Below are positions 12,909-26,400 of a DNA stretch of 64,000 nt, one piece after another (position 1 is the first letter of the stretch; each line of letters starts with the position of its first letter). The stretch is from Lonicera japonica (Eukaryota > Streptophyta > Magnoliopsida > Dipsacales > Caprifoliaceae). The notes below the pieces were generated by a model. The model was not told the origin of the DNA. It did not search any database and saw nothing but the letters and a program-made list of their open reading frames with translations. The DNA lies in the NCBI GenBank assembly GCA_021464415.1, contig CM038466.1:31464833-31528832 (forward strand), in the 5' to 3' direction. The translations under genes and the position numbers were made by a program.

Positions 12909-14145
12909 GGGTGATTTTAAATCAATCCACAAGATTTAGAAGTTCATCCACGTTTGAGTTAATCCACATTTTTTTGTTTAAATTATCCACTTGTTGGATA
13001 AACTTACAAAAAAAAAAAAAACTTCTAGATTTGTAAACTTTTTTTTTTTTTAAAAAAAGATGATATTAATAAATGTAATTTTCTAAAATGCCCTCATTTT
13101 CTTTATATGAAATCCTGACTAATTCCATTTTTGAGGCGCTTGTATAATTGTTTCATTGAACTTGCTTTAACGCTTTTAGATATCTTGAAACTAATAAGAA
13201 TTTGTTGATTCAATTCATATTCATGAATATAATAAAAAAAATTGACATGTTTCTCAACGGAAAGATTCATCATTCATGTGCTTTGATATCCATAAATATG
13301 CTTCACCGGAAGGAAATTATAGATCCAATTAGGATATTAATATGATTGAGATCCATCAAAGCCAATCAATTCTCTACCTTTAAAATGCTATTCTTATTCT
13401 TAGCCATAAGAGATGATATATATATACACACATACATACATATATATATATATACAGAGCATATGCCCTAAAATTATCACACGAGCTCTCTCTCTCTCTC
13501 TCTCTCGTTAAAATACACGATCATTGCTCTCTCTCGCTTTCGAGTAATGGCCTGATAGCTTCTCTTTCATACAATCATATTGATATTTCCTTTTAGGCTG
13601 TGGTGCCATCAATTACATTTGCTAGAAATTAAATCCAACCGACACGATACCCATTTTGATTATGAAAGGTTTTATGTACTTATTTAAGATGAAGAGTTGT
13701 TTCGAATACTAGTTTGAGGGGTTTTATTTTTATGGTTTTAAGTGATGTGTAGTTGTAAATTGACGATTATTTGAGGCGAAGTTATTACAGATGAGAGACA
13801 GGGATACAAAGCTAGGAGAAGGAGGAAGAAGAAGAGCTTTCCGGCCACGGCTCCGTCAATTACAAGTGCCAAAAAATCCAACCGACTGGAAGTGATGGCT
13901 GGCGACAGCGGTCAAGTGGCAGACATGGTGGTTTAGGGCAATTAGTTGTAGGCAATGGAGTTTGATAATCTAGAAGACAAGGGTATTATGGGACTTTTGG
14001 ATTTTAATAATTATTAATAGTAAAATAAATTTCGGTGGATTAACTTATCATTGTAATTATGGCAAAAATAAATATATAATAATTAATTATCTATTTTTTA
14101 GGGTGGATAGAGTGAAAGATTTTGTGGATAGATATAAAATCACCC
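12909..14145. mobile_element. Mutator-like non-autonomous element (1237 bp, 9-bp TSD)
   Basis: TAAGAAAAA occurs at 12900-12908 and again at 14146-14154, a perfect 9-bp direct repeat. The element begins GGGTGATTTTAAATCAATCC and ends with the inverted GATATAAAATCACCC, the match extending about 28 bases (ATCCACAAGAT versus ATCCACAAAAT). Nine-base duplications and GGG-type ends fit Mutator-like elements. No transposase frame is visible. The interior contains a CT run at about 13487-13506 and, at 13840-13925, a patch clearly richer in GC than its surroundings, possibly captured host sequence. Confidence 0.85.
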
Positions 14146-14934
14146 TAAGAAAAAATTCAGTGGGATAAGACAGGCATCATATTAATATTAGTAACCAAAA
14201 ACCCAATTAAAGCATCATTATTATCCAATCATAACCTTTATCAAATCAAATTAGATCCCTAAGTAATTTGATTCATACATGGAAACCAACCAAGATGAAT
14301 ATGCCACGTCAGATTGGGTAAGTGGACCCATGTTGTCTATCTTTCGGTTATCCAAATTATTTCCATCTAATCTCTTTAAGTTGTCACCAAAAAAAATAAA
14401 TCTCTTTAAGTTTCTTTCATTCAATTTAATTCAACCATATATGTACTGAAAATGATATTTATGATTATCCATATTTATATATACATATATTTTGTTTCAA
14501 TGAGATTCACTCAATTGATTTAAAATCAACATTTTCATGTAATGGATGAGAATGCCACATAACAAATATATATGGTCCCAATTTCTCTCTTTAATTATTA
14601 TTATGATTACAATACCTACAACATTAAAGCGTACAAGATTACGATTATTTTAAAAAAAGATGAAGAGTTGATTACGAAGAATAAATTACAAATTAAATCA
14701 TAACCGAGTTATAAGTTAGAACAAGTAAAAAATTAACATAAATTTTAAAAAAGATGATGAATATTTTTTTTTTAAATCTTTGAAACTCAAACATAATTTG
14801 AGGTACGATTAATTAATAACCTACTATTCAACTTGAGTAAGAATATAAATTTGACATATTAAAACTATATATACGCTGAATTTAAACTCCAAGTAAAATA
14901 AGAAAAGATACATAACATATATATAAGAAAAATT

Positions 14935-15048
14935 TTAAATGCGGACACGTCCTTTTTATGACAGTTTTATGTCATAAAAAATACTCCCAATGTTTTTATG
15001 ACGGAAAAGAGTCCGTACGGATTGGTTCCTACTAAAAACGGACTTTAT
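14935..15048. repeat. Short dispersed repeat, copy 1 of 2
   Basis: Contains a small hairpin (TTATGAC...GTCATAA), then ACTCCCAATGTTTTTATGACG and a terminal AAAACGGACTTTATA. The copy at 19625-19755 has the same order: ACTGATC, a poly-T segment, CTCCCAATGTATTTATGACG and AGAAACGGACTATATA. Nature unknown. Confidence 0.5.
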
Positions 15049-16047
15049 ATATATATATATATATATATTCTAATAATGACAATAAGAATAGTATAATCAC
15101 ACGGGTCCTCAGATTGGGTGCATATCCATATATTTAGGTTTGTATGTAGCCTTTATGTGTGGTTGATTGTGATATCAAGTAGGCCCTAATTTGGGTCGTG
15201 AGAAGGGACAACATACACTTATGTTTGCTCATATCTCATTATTTCTCTTCCACTATTTTTCTCTGAATTTATTTTACATTAAATTTTTATGTTATTTATA
15301 TTATCAAAATAATTATTTATTTGTCATAATATAATATTTTTTAAAAAAATTACATTGTATATTAATCTAACAATAAATATAATTGCTCTAATAATAGTAT
15401 TACCAAATTTTAAATCTATTATTAAATATGGAGCTATATGTAAAGAAGTACTAATTCTAATAGTAAAAATAAATAAATTAACAAAGTTAATTTCGTGTAC
15501 TATCGTAATATTATTGTATTAATTATGTGTTTTGGCTACTTATTTGGATGCAAAAATAATATGATAAATTACGCATTTAGTATTGATTTTATGAAAACTA
15601 GATACAAAAGCACAAGTAATTTGCTTCGTGTCCTTTTTTTTTGTGCACTTAGATAACTTGTGTGTTTAAAATAAAGAATTAAAATAGAAGGTATATTTTT
15701 GATTAAATTATACCCCCTCACACTAAAAATAAAGAGTAAAAAAGAAAATCTATCATGAACCAAAAATAAAATAAAATTCAAGATAATGTAGTTTTTCTAT
15801 ATATCCACATTAAATCAAATATTGAGTACTTTATTTAGTAAATAAAAATCATATCAAATATTAAGATTAACATAAGAATATTAAACTCGGGCCTCTGGTG
15901 TGTAAAGGATCTCTTTTCACAAATTACGATTTCAAGTTTCACCTTTACGTCAACTCAAACTAGGATCTATCAGTAATGATATTATATGTGTCCCTTCAAT
16001 TTAAAAACAGAAAAACACTAAAGATAATTCAGGACACTTTAGTCAAA

Positions 16048-16113
16048 TTAATTCTATAAGTTGGTTTGTGCATTATTATTGTTATTATAATTAATTCTAT
16101 AAGTTGGTTTGTG

Positions 16114-16147
<34 letters not shown>

Positions 16148-16153
16148 TTAATA

Positions 16154-16207
<54 letters not shown>

Positions 16208-16214
16208 TTAATAA
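16048..16214. repeat. (ATT)n microsatellite with a 42-bp tandem duplication
   Basis: TTAATTCTATAAGTTGGTTT followed by GTGCATTATT occurs twice in succession (from 16049 and from 16091). The second unit runs into ATT arrays at 16114-16144 and 16153-16204, each followed by AATTTAATAA. Confidence 0.9.
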
Positions 16215-19200
16215 GAGAAAAAGGTGAGACTTTTGAACATAATGCAATATATTTTGTCAATGTTCACTACAAAAGTTTAAACGTCGTATTCACATTCTTT
16301 TTTTTAGTATCAAATATTTATGTGATGGGTGGTTTTCCCGGTTTAAAGTCGATCATGACACAAGGTTCAACAAATGTTAATACTAGTTCATACAAATCAC
16401 CAATCAAGATGAATTGATGGTAATATAATTCAAACCTAAACTCGAACAAAGTATGTCATATTCACATTCAGCGAACAACATATTCCTTTTATTATGGAAT
16501 GTGAAAAAACCAAAGGGGGTATAGAATTAAAATAAAAACAATTTCTCTTTTATCTCTTTTTATGTCGTGAGAAAGAAGAAATTAATTATAAAAAGAAAAA
16601 AAAGGAAGAGGTTTTTGATTTTTAAGTTGATTGGCTAGATACTTATCATCCACTTGGGAACCTCGTCACCTACGAAATCTTATCTTCCATTTGTCACTTT
16701 TCTAGAAGGCCTAATTTAACTAACTGAAAAAGATTGTTCCACCACTACAAATATTTGGTGTATGAAAATAATAATTAGGGGTAAAATGGAGAAAATAAAT
16801 TAAATTAGTCATATGATTTTTTCATATTAAAATGACAAAAACCATCTAGTAAATCTGCATAATCAGAAATTGTTCGTCCAAATCTAGATAAGTAAACTTT
16901 TTTTTATTCTATATTTTTACAAGTAATTAAAGCCAAAAGATTTATTAACAATCACTAAAAAATGTGAGATTTTCCATTTGACCGGAAAAATAATTCAAAT
17001 TTAAGACTTTCCGCCACAAAAAGTAGTTGAAAGCATATTTCAAACTTTTCAACAATATTCTTTAATATTTTAGAGAACATATTTTCTAAAATAGAGATTA
17101 TATTTTGAAATAAAGAGCTGAATTTAGGAATTAATTCCAACGATACTCTCCTTGCCATCATTATATTGTTCTAACTCATAAATATAATTTCGACTATAGA
17201 GAAATTGAATATTAAAAGATCAAATTGCAAATTAAATTTATTCGAAAACATTACAGTAATTTCACCTTTTTGTTATCAAAAAAAATAAAAATAAATAAAA
17301 CTGCCATCACTTGTTGGACATGTCTCATTAATGTGTCCCACATATTCATCTATTAACTTATTTATATATTAGTTAATACACACAACACTAAAATAACAGT
17401 AACTCAGAACTGAAATTAATTTTTTTTACAAAAAAAAAACAAAAGAACCAGCCATCACGTTTTTTTTTTACTGAAATCACCCTCGCGAAAATAAATTAGT
17501 GTTAATTCTTATTTAAAATAAACTCACACTAAAAAGGCAAGGGAAATATTTTATGTGATGTGGCGTACGTGCTTGCTTAATATTCCTTTTCAATCAAAAT
17601 CAAATTGCGTAAGGAGAAATACTTGAGTACTTAATCCACAAATGCATGTATCCACTGAAATTTCAACTATAGGGATGAATTTAGGTACAAAGCCTATTTC
17701 TATCTTATCTAGATTATTCATATCTCTATGATTTCAATTAAAAGTTGCTGTTTGATTTGCATAACCTTTTTTTTCTTTCTTTATTTGCATGTCTTCTAAA
17801 AAATGAATTCACATTTGGATATTAATTATGCATGTACCTACTAGCTAGGCACAATGTCAGTTTAATTACAACTTAATATTACAATTTTGGTCATCGCTAC
17901 CAGTTATCTCTACATCCTGCATTAGCATAAAATTAATCCATCATCGGAAATTGACTGTCCTTAGCCAAAAGTGCTTTAAGCGGATTACGACTTATTATTA
18001 AGACTTGATATATACAACTAAGAACTTATATATATATTTACCAACTTATACGTATAGTGAATTTTGAAGTACGGACTCTAAATTTATTTTTTCTTTATAT
18101 CGCAAAGCTAAGCTTAGTTGAGGATTGCTTAGTGACATAATCTAAATTAAGGGTGATAGAGAACTCAAATTTAACTTGAGAAATGTCACAATCATTTGAG
18201 TAAATTATCCACTAATTAATTGGTTTGGTCCAACTAATTGAACATAAGTCATTAATGCAATAATATTTTGTTGGCATTACAAATCAAAATTAATTAATCG
18301 AAAGGACTCCACTTAATCTGAATTTGTTGGTCTTTTGAAGGGATTCCAACTAATTAATCTTAGTTTGTTAGTCTCACAAATGTACCAAAGTTATACCTTT
18401 ACTTGACATTGAAACTATTATTCTAAACCTGCTATTTTGATCAACCACTACCTACTATATAACATATGACCATTATATTCAAGAGTTCACACATTAGATC
18501 AAAGCCTTAATTGCCCTTTCATTGACACTCACTTCTTAGGACATTTTTTTTGATGTTACACCTACCCCTAACTTCTCAACTACAATCCTCCACCTATACT
18601 AGAAGTTAGCCATACTTCTTTAATTACACAAATTTCAATGCAAAGATGTTACTCATGGTATCATTACTCACTTCTTATAAAAGCTCGATGGAGTTCAAAT
18701 TTTATAAAAAAATTAGTTTTAAATTTTTTAAGAGACAACTGACATAGGTGGATAACTCCTAAACAACTATATAGATGAATGATTAAATTGTAGAAGTTCG
18801 ACAAAGTTCATTGATGTACAAAAATCATTACAAGAGTGAATTGGTAGATCATGCCAGTCTAAACGTCTTCAATTTCCTCGATACAAGAATTCATTGGCTC
18901 ATATTATATTGACTAAAAATGTCATATGCCTTTTGGCTTTCACGATTCATTCCTTCTCCATCTTCCTCTTCTTTTATACAAGCGGCGGACATACTCGGTT
19001 GGTTCAAGGAGAGGGCTGGAGGTGAACGGGATGCAAACATGACCCCCCCCCCCTCCAATATAAATATTTACAATTTCAACCACTTCTTACCTTTGAATCG
19101 ACCTTTGACCTTTTTGATAGCAACTAAAATACCAAATATAAAATTAGTATAAGTTCCCAACTTTATATCCCAAATTATGAGTGTGTGTTTATATAAATTT

Positions 19201-19624
19201 TACACAAATTTAAGAGTACACTAAGTTCAAATAGTCAAAAATAAAATTTGTTAAAGGGAAATGTCATTCCAAATCCAAATTAGTTCTAAGAAAGCATAAT
19301 GATTTGCTCTAGTAAAATCCATATAAGCTCTGGTAGTCCATTTACTAGCTTTAAGTACTTAACTATCATCAAATTTAGTAATTTGGACTCTTATTTAATT
19401 GGGTCGACCCATTGGTGGTAATAACACTGGATTATTTCTCAATCAAATTAATTGGTGGGCTCCTTTGTTGTAGTGGCCCAAAGCCCAATTTTTATTTTTT
19501 TGAGTTTTCCCAAAGCCCAAATTATGTTAATTATTATTATTATCATCAAACCAACAAAAGGTAAAATACTTGTGAATTCTTTTCTCTCTCTCTCTCTCAC
19601 ACACACATATATACGGAAATTTTC

Positions 19625-19755
19625 AAGTATAAACTAGTCCATAAGGACTGATCTTTTTTACGACGTTTTTTTTTTGTAAAAAATATCTCCCAATGTATTT
19701 ATGACGAAAAAAAATTGTAAAAATATTCGATCCGTACTAGAAACGGACTATATAT
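19625..19755. repeat. Short dispersed repeat, copy 2 of 2
   Basis: Related to 14935-15048: shares CTCCCAAT, TTTATGACG and the ending AGAAACGGACTATATA. It begins near CTAGTCCATAAGGACTGATC, which is partly inverted relative to the ending. Confidence 0.5.
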
Positions 19756-20499
19756 ATATATGATAACTTAAATGAAAAAATAAATAAGAAATAAGTATTA
19801 GTTCAATAATATAAAAAAATAAGAAGATTATTCTTTTGAATACCCACGTCATCTAATTTAAAAGAGTAAAAAACAAAAATAAAATAAGTATTAGTTTGAT
19901 GGTATAGCCTATACTTCTTTTCTTAAAACAAAAGATGCTTTGTGCAAAATTGAAAAATCTATTATTCGGTACATAACAACTAGTGCACGCTTTGCTTTTA
20001 TACAGTATTAAATTATTTTGCAGACACTACGTAATTAAAAAAATATGAGGCAAAAGTGATATATAAATGGCGCATTAGGTAAGTATAATAGGAAACTAAA
20101 AAACATGACACAAATTGAAAACTAAAGTAATATCACCTTTATACTCTTTATTAGCTAAATGGTGTATATTGTACAGTTTCATACAAAATATCAAATAAAT
20201 TCCTCCTGTAATATAATTTACTGATTACTTCTTGAATTTTTGTTTCCACGATCGATTTTTAGGTACAGTATTTTTGATCCCACATTTCCTTTTCAATTAA
20301 TATAGGTAATAGAGTATTTTTGTGGAGCACGATGAATCGTGTATGTTGTGCGATTTAATTGAATGTGTGTAACTCTGAGTGGTACTCTCGGTGTTTCCGA
20401 AAGTTGTAAAGTAAAGGTGAATTGACCTTCCGACGTTATTTTGCTTGTTGATGGAGTTTAGCTAACATAGAAACAGCATCAAGTGGTACATTGTGATTT

Positions 20500-23400
20500 T
20501 CATGTTGTTCTTTTAACCAAAGAGATCCAATACGGGTTGCCACCCCATTCTTCAAATACTACCAACATATTGCCGGTCGGTTTTAGCCACGATCGCGGAA
20601 CGTGAAACCTGAAATTAAAAGCCAATGAAAAACATGTAATTTTGAGAAAGTATCGAAAATGCAAAAACAAAAAAAGACTATTTTTTTATAACTTGCTAGG
20701 AACCACTGTAACAATAATTCAAGATGAACATATCTTCTATTTGACATAAAAACTGACTCATCTAGTGTGACCAACATGCATATATTAGTTAGAATGTGAG
20801 ATCACTATCAAATTTATCATTATCAAAATATAATTTTATAACTAATGAATAATCAATAGATAGATATGACACTATTTTATGTCAGATAAATATAAATATG
20901 TCATTGAAAAGAAGTCGCTATTACAGTTATACGAAGACATATAGTCTGTCCAAAACACTAGAATTAGTACACATCATCTATTAAAACTTGTAAAGGGGTC
21001 TATTGTTAAAAATACTCACCATTTTTGAGAGGGCTGTCCACAATCACTTAGGCATTTCTTTTCATAGAAGATGCCAGTGTAACTACATCTATCACATTTG
21101 CCCTTTGCTACATTTCCAGGCCAATGGCGTCCAATGCTTTCTCCATTTATCCACATTTGCCCTTTCCCCATGCTACTCATATCCAGGGCTAATGGGTCAT
21201 TTCCCTCTGGAGCATTGAATGTTGTCTTTATATATATATATAAAAACATCAGAGGAAAGATTAGTTAGAGTATTGGTTAAAATTGAACCACTTTTTTGAA
21301 TAAATTGATATAGCAGCAACACAGAAAGAGAAATGATAAACATTAAAAATGTGGACCCCATTTATTACGTGGCAAGAACGCAAGATGCCACATCGTGAAT
21401 TTTTTTTTGTGTGTGTTTGTAAATCTTAGTAAGAGTAACATTTTCAAACATTTTGCGCCAATCAGATCAAAGAAAAGATAAACAACACATTAAATTTGTG
21501 ATTTCACTGATTCATTAAGTGGTACTGAATCAGTTTGAACATAAAAGGAATAAAACTAAGATTTTCCAACATTCAAATGTATACAACATGGAAGAAAATT
21601 CTCAATGCGTAAACGATAATGTAATAAATGCATTACACGGTTACTATTTGTTAACCAATAATGTTATATGCATCAAAATTTGTGTACAATTTACTTCGTA
21701 TCAAGATACAATATATGCTTGTATTGTTGCTAAGAATACAAACATGTAATACATTTCAGTAACTATTTTTTATGCAAATCTTGACACAAACATAGTTTAT
21801 GTTTACTAGAAATTAGGTAGAAGGGCTTATTATACATTGATTTTTACCAAAAATCCAATGAATAATATTTTTTTGAATGAAGTGCCTATTTTTAATTGGT
21901 AATTTGAATAAAGGGCCTATTTTTAATTGGTAATTAGTGTAAGAGGCCTATTTTGTTTTATATTTTAAATGAATGTATTTGAATAAATTTAAATATCATT
22001 TAATTAATAAAAACATGTTATGTATTACCTAAATTACCCCTTTTTATGAAATTTTCACAAAAAATATGGACTGCAAAGTTCATATTGCAATAAAATATGA
22101 ACCGCAAAGTTCATATTGCAGTGAAATATGTACTGCAATATGAACTTTGCACTAAAAATATGGACTGCAAAGTTCACATTGCAGTAAAATATGGACTGCA
22201 ATATGAACTTTGCACTAAAAATATGGACTGCAAAGTTCACATTGCAGTGAAATATGGACTGCAAAGTTCATATTGCAGTCCATATTTTAATGCATATTGA
22301 TATTTTTTTAGTTTATTTTAAGGGTTGGGATGTCATTTTATAATGAAAAAAAAAAGACACATGTCATATTATCAATAAAATAAAAAATAGGCCCTTTATT
22401 TTAAAAAAAATTATTCCTTGGCCTTAGTGTGAAAATCTTTCTCTAGTAAGCCCTTTTTTTTAATTGCCCCTTATGTTTATTGATTTATTTATTATAAAGA
22501 GGACAATATATCCACCCTTGCTAGATCTGTATATATATAGAAAATTAAAAATAGGCATAAGTGTATATATATTTGGTGCAGTAATTGGGATGAAACTTAC
22601 CTTATACCATGTGAGAGGAGCCCTTTCATCCAAATTTGCTCCATCTATCCATTGAACAGAGGAACTTCCACTAGGTCCATAAATATATGAGCTTTCACCT
22701 TTTAAACCAACCTAAGTATATATAAACAGACAAGTAATTTTATTTTATTTTATTTTATTTTGACAAAGCAAGATAGATTTATATAAAAAGCTGTACGATA
22801 TGTTTTTATAAGATTCTTTTTGAAAAAAAAAATAGTAATCTAGAAGAGATTATTCTAATATATGGGTAAGGAAGGTGCTCTTTCTCCTTGCCAACTAGAG
22901 TTTAATTCCTATATCAACTATTGAACACTTTGGGAGTTTAACTCCTAAATGCATTAGGTCAATGTGAGCTCAATCCCTATATTGTGCACTCTAGAAATTT
23001 AAAATCTAAATGCACTAGATCGATGTAGGAGAGTGCGCCTTTAAAATTGCTTAGAAAGATGCTAATCAATGTATCTATAAGAGCGTTTGGACAACTTTTA
23101 AACAATAAAACTAGTAAAAACATATAGTACAAACACAAACCTTGTAACACCATTTAGACTTCGACAGGTCCCATGTTCCAGAATTCATACCACTCAAGGT
23201 GACTGGACCAAGAACCCCAACATTCCATGTCTCGAAATGCGTGCCAACATTCTGCAACACATCGAATAGGCGGTAAGATTATCTAGTAAGATTAAATGTA
23301 AGAAGAACCTTCGTTATTTTTCAAAAGCCCTTTAATAGTAAATTCTAAATATTAAATTTCAAATATTAAAAATTTATTTGATTTTTATTCCGATTTGATT

Positions 23401-26400
23401 AATAAATGTATAAATTTTATTCGTGATTTAAAGTGATTGTCACACAGTATCTTAGTGTTGTTGACAAGTGGCTGTACGTGTTGCAGTATAACTTCAATAG
23501 ATGTTGGCAAACTATGGGTGTTACATCCCATATCGCTTAAATATGATAAACTGATGTGCTATAATGGAAATTTGAAAAACTCACCGCAAGACCCACAGAA
23601 ACACTTAGAATAGAGATCTTGTTAAGGCCAGCATTTAACTTCACACCCTGACTATATGTAAGTCTTGTATTGCTCAATGTTCCATACACTTTTCCTATTT
23701 ATATAATAACAAATTTACTAGTTAGTTGATGTTTAAGACTCAAAATAAAAAAAAAATATATATATATATAGTTTCTGATACGGACCGATCTGCACCTAAT
23801 AACAAAGTTACTAGTTAGTTGATGTTTAAGACTCAAAATAAAATATATATATATATATAGTTTCTGGTACAGATCGATCTGCACCTAAAAATTTCTATAT
23901 ATATAATTTTACCAAAAATGGAAATTAATTAGTTACCATAATGTTGGCTATTGATGAAAACATGCATAGCATGACCTGCTGACATAACTGTTAGAATAGG
24001 GTTCTTTCCACTCTTTAGAAATCCTTCATTATCCGGTATATTTACTCTGCAGATAAAAAATTAAATGATTAAAATTGAATAATTTAGTTTCCAAGAATAT
24101 TTTTAAAATATATGGAATTTTATTTAAGAGGGTGTAAGGTTAGCAATAAAAAAGAAATATGCATTAAAATGTTTCACAATCAGGGTTTAATTGCCGCCCT
24201 TACCCCCTTTGGCGCTCTTTTCATAATTAAACTCACCTAAATTTAGAGATTGCATGTTTTAAAAAAAAAATATTTTGTCATACATTTTAAAAATGTACAA
24301 CCATTGATGTATGAGGTATGAATGTATAACCGGAAGATGAAATCGGTAAGTAGAACACTGCTCAAAAAATAAATTTATTTAAATTTAAATCTATATATAT
24401 AAATATATATAAATTGGTTCAAGTGCGCATTAATTTTACAAACCGGCAATATGCAAACTTAGTGTGCACCTGAACTGAAACGTAAATATATATATATATA
24501 CACGTTACTTACTCTGTCATGTACCACAAATAATCGGACCAATCTCTAGTGATATTGAGTTGTTCCCACAACCCTTGAGAAGAAAGTGTATTGCGACCAT
24601 CAAAATACGGAGTTTCATCCTTGTATGTCTGCCACGTCAGTGCTTTAAGTACAGGTGTCATCTTCATATGGGTGGCTGGGGATGTGATCTGTAAAAACAT
24701 ATTTTCATATATTCCATTTAGACCCCTTTTAGTTTTTCTATATAAAAACAAGTGATTTTTTTTTCTAACACACCCATTTCTGAAAAAATACCACAATATT
24801 CTCTAGGATTCTCAAAATTACCCAATCCTAGTTTTTATGAACAAATTGTAAAACGATGTTATAAAATGACCATTATATCTTCTGTTCTTCATTAATTTCA
24901 GATCTGGTATTAATGATGAAATTTAGTCATTGTAATATTAGGAGAGATTTTCAATGTTGAAAATTCATCGCTAAAGTTATGGTCTGTATTTAGATGCTTC
25001 CACACTAAATCCTACTCACATATGCATATTCAAGGTCTCAATGACATATTGCTAGTACATTATTTAGTAAATTGTGTCCATTATGAGTAAAAACTACACA
25101 AAAACTACTACTAATGACTAATGTACATGTGATACATCACTATATCTTAAAAATGGAATCACTGTATCGTCAAAAAGAAGAGTTAAATTGGGTATTTAAA
25201 TGCCAAAAATCCAATAATTATTTCTTACTCTTGCAGTGTTGTAAATAGCATTCTTGCAGCCAGGTAGAATGCTAATAGACCAAGGTGGGAAGGTCATACT
25301 CCACATTTTGAAAGTTTACTTTTGCTGCTGATTTTTCATCATAGTTTGCTAGAAATGCTGCACAATCCCCTGTTTTTGATTTAAATACATGAGCCTGTAA
25401 ATCATTTAAAAAAAACCTAGAGTTAGCTTCAAAGAATGAAAAACAAAATAAATCTATAACATTCAGGTCGGTTCTGAGGGTGTATAAGGCGGATCAACAG
25501 TTCTTATTACAATAATTTTTTATATAATATTTTAGATACTTGTATTAGAATACGAAAACTTATGTTGTTATATAGAAAACGAGCTCTTCTTTTAATTTTT
25601 GCACAAAATTCTGCATATTTCATACTGACCAGTAAAGATAAAATACGTAAAATACTCCCGAGTTATAGTTTATATTCAATTTGCTCTCTTAATAATAGAA
25701 GTGAATAAAACACCCACTAGAACTATTCAAAAAAAAAATTCAATTAATTATTATTTGAAAAAATTGAATAGTTATATATAGTTGAAACAAACCTCAAGAG
25801 TCTTTCCTCCAAGTGAAGTGACAGTAGGATATGATGAAACTAGAGCTGGTTCACATAGCTTGATGGCTTTATGTAAATCTCTCAAATGCCCCCATTTTGG
25901 CTCCCTTAGCAATCCTATTAGAGATATAAGAGAGAATCCATTGTGATTTGCAATTTTGCATGTTAAGTAATTTGCAATCTGATATATATGTAAGCTTTCT
26001 AGCACTACTGAGAGGTCGTGAATTCAAAATTGATGAGTCGAGTTTCATATTTAAACTAACTTTATTCTAACATACATGATGCCTGTGCGATTAAGATATA
26101 TAAGTAATTTGAAAAACAAAAACACATCTTATAAAAATTGTAAGTAGTTTAGTGGCTGAAGATAATACTACTCTCTCTAATAAAAAGGTGTTCAAAAATA
26201 TTAAAAAATCTGCGAAATAAAAATCTGTAAAAGGCAAAATTAAAAAGAAAAATATGACACGATATCAAAATAGATTATGGATTTATAACACAGGTGAATA
26301 AAAAAAATGAGCTAAAAGGTAATTTTATGCTATAATCTTGTATGCATACCATATTCATCAATCGGTGCATCGTAATCGTAACTAGTTGAAACGAAGAGAC

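Larger units (their letters stand above)
14155..20499. other. AT-rich spacer between the two beta-galactosidase genes, no gene seen
   Basis: I find no coding region here. It contains microsatellites (below) and two short related elements at about 14935-15048 and 19625-19755, both with TATGACG, CTCCCAATGT and ending in CTA(G/A)AAACGGACT. The reading frames that cross it are short, of AT-rich composition and match nothing I recognise. The part next to 20500 is the 3' flank of beta-galactosidase copy 2. Confidence 0.6.

Noticed and set aside
16054..16417. Ile- and Asn-rich frames
   Set aside because: They are translations of ATT repeats.
22055..22300. Overlapping open frames on both strands in intron 16 of beta-galactosidase copy 2
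   Set aside because: They come from the palindromic tandem repeat, which happens to lack stops; no start context or family features.
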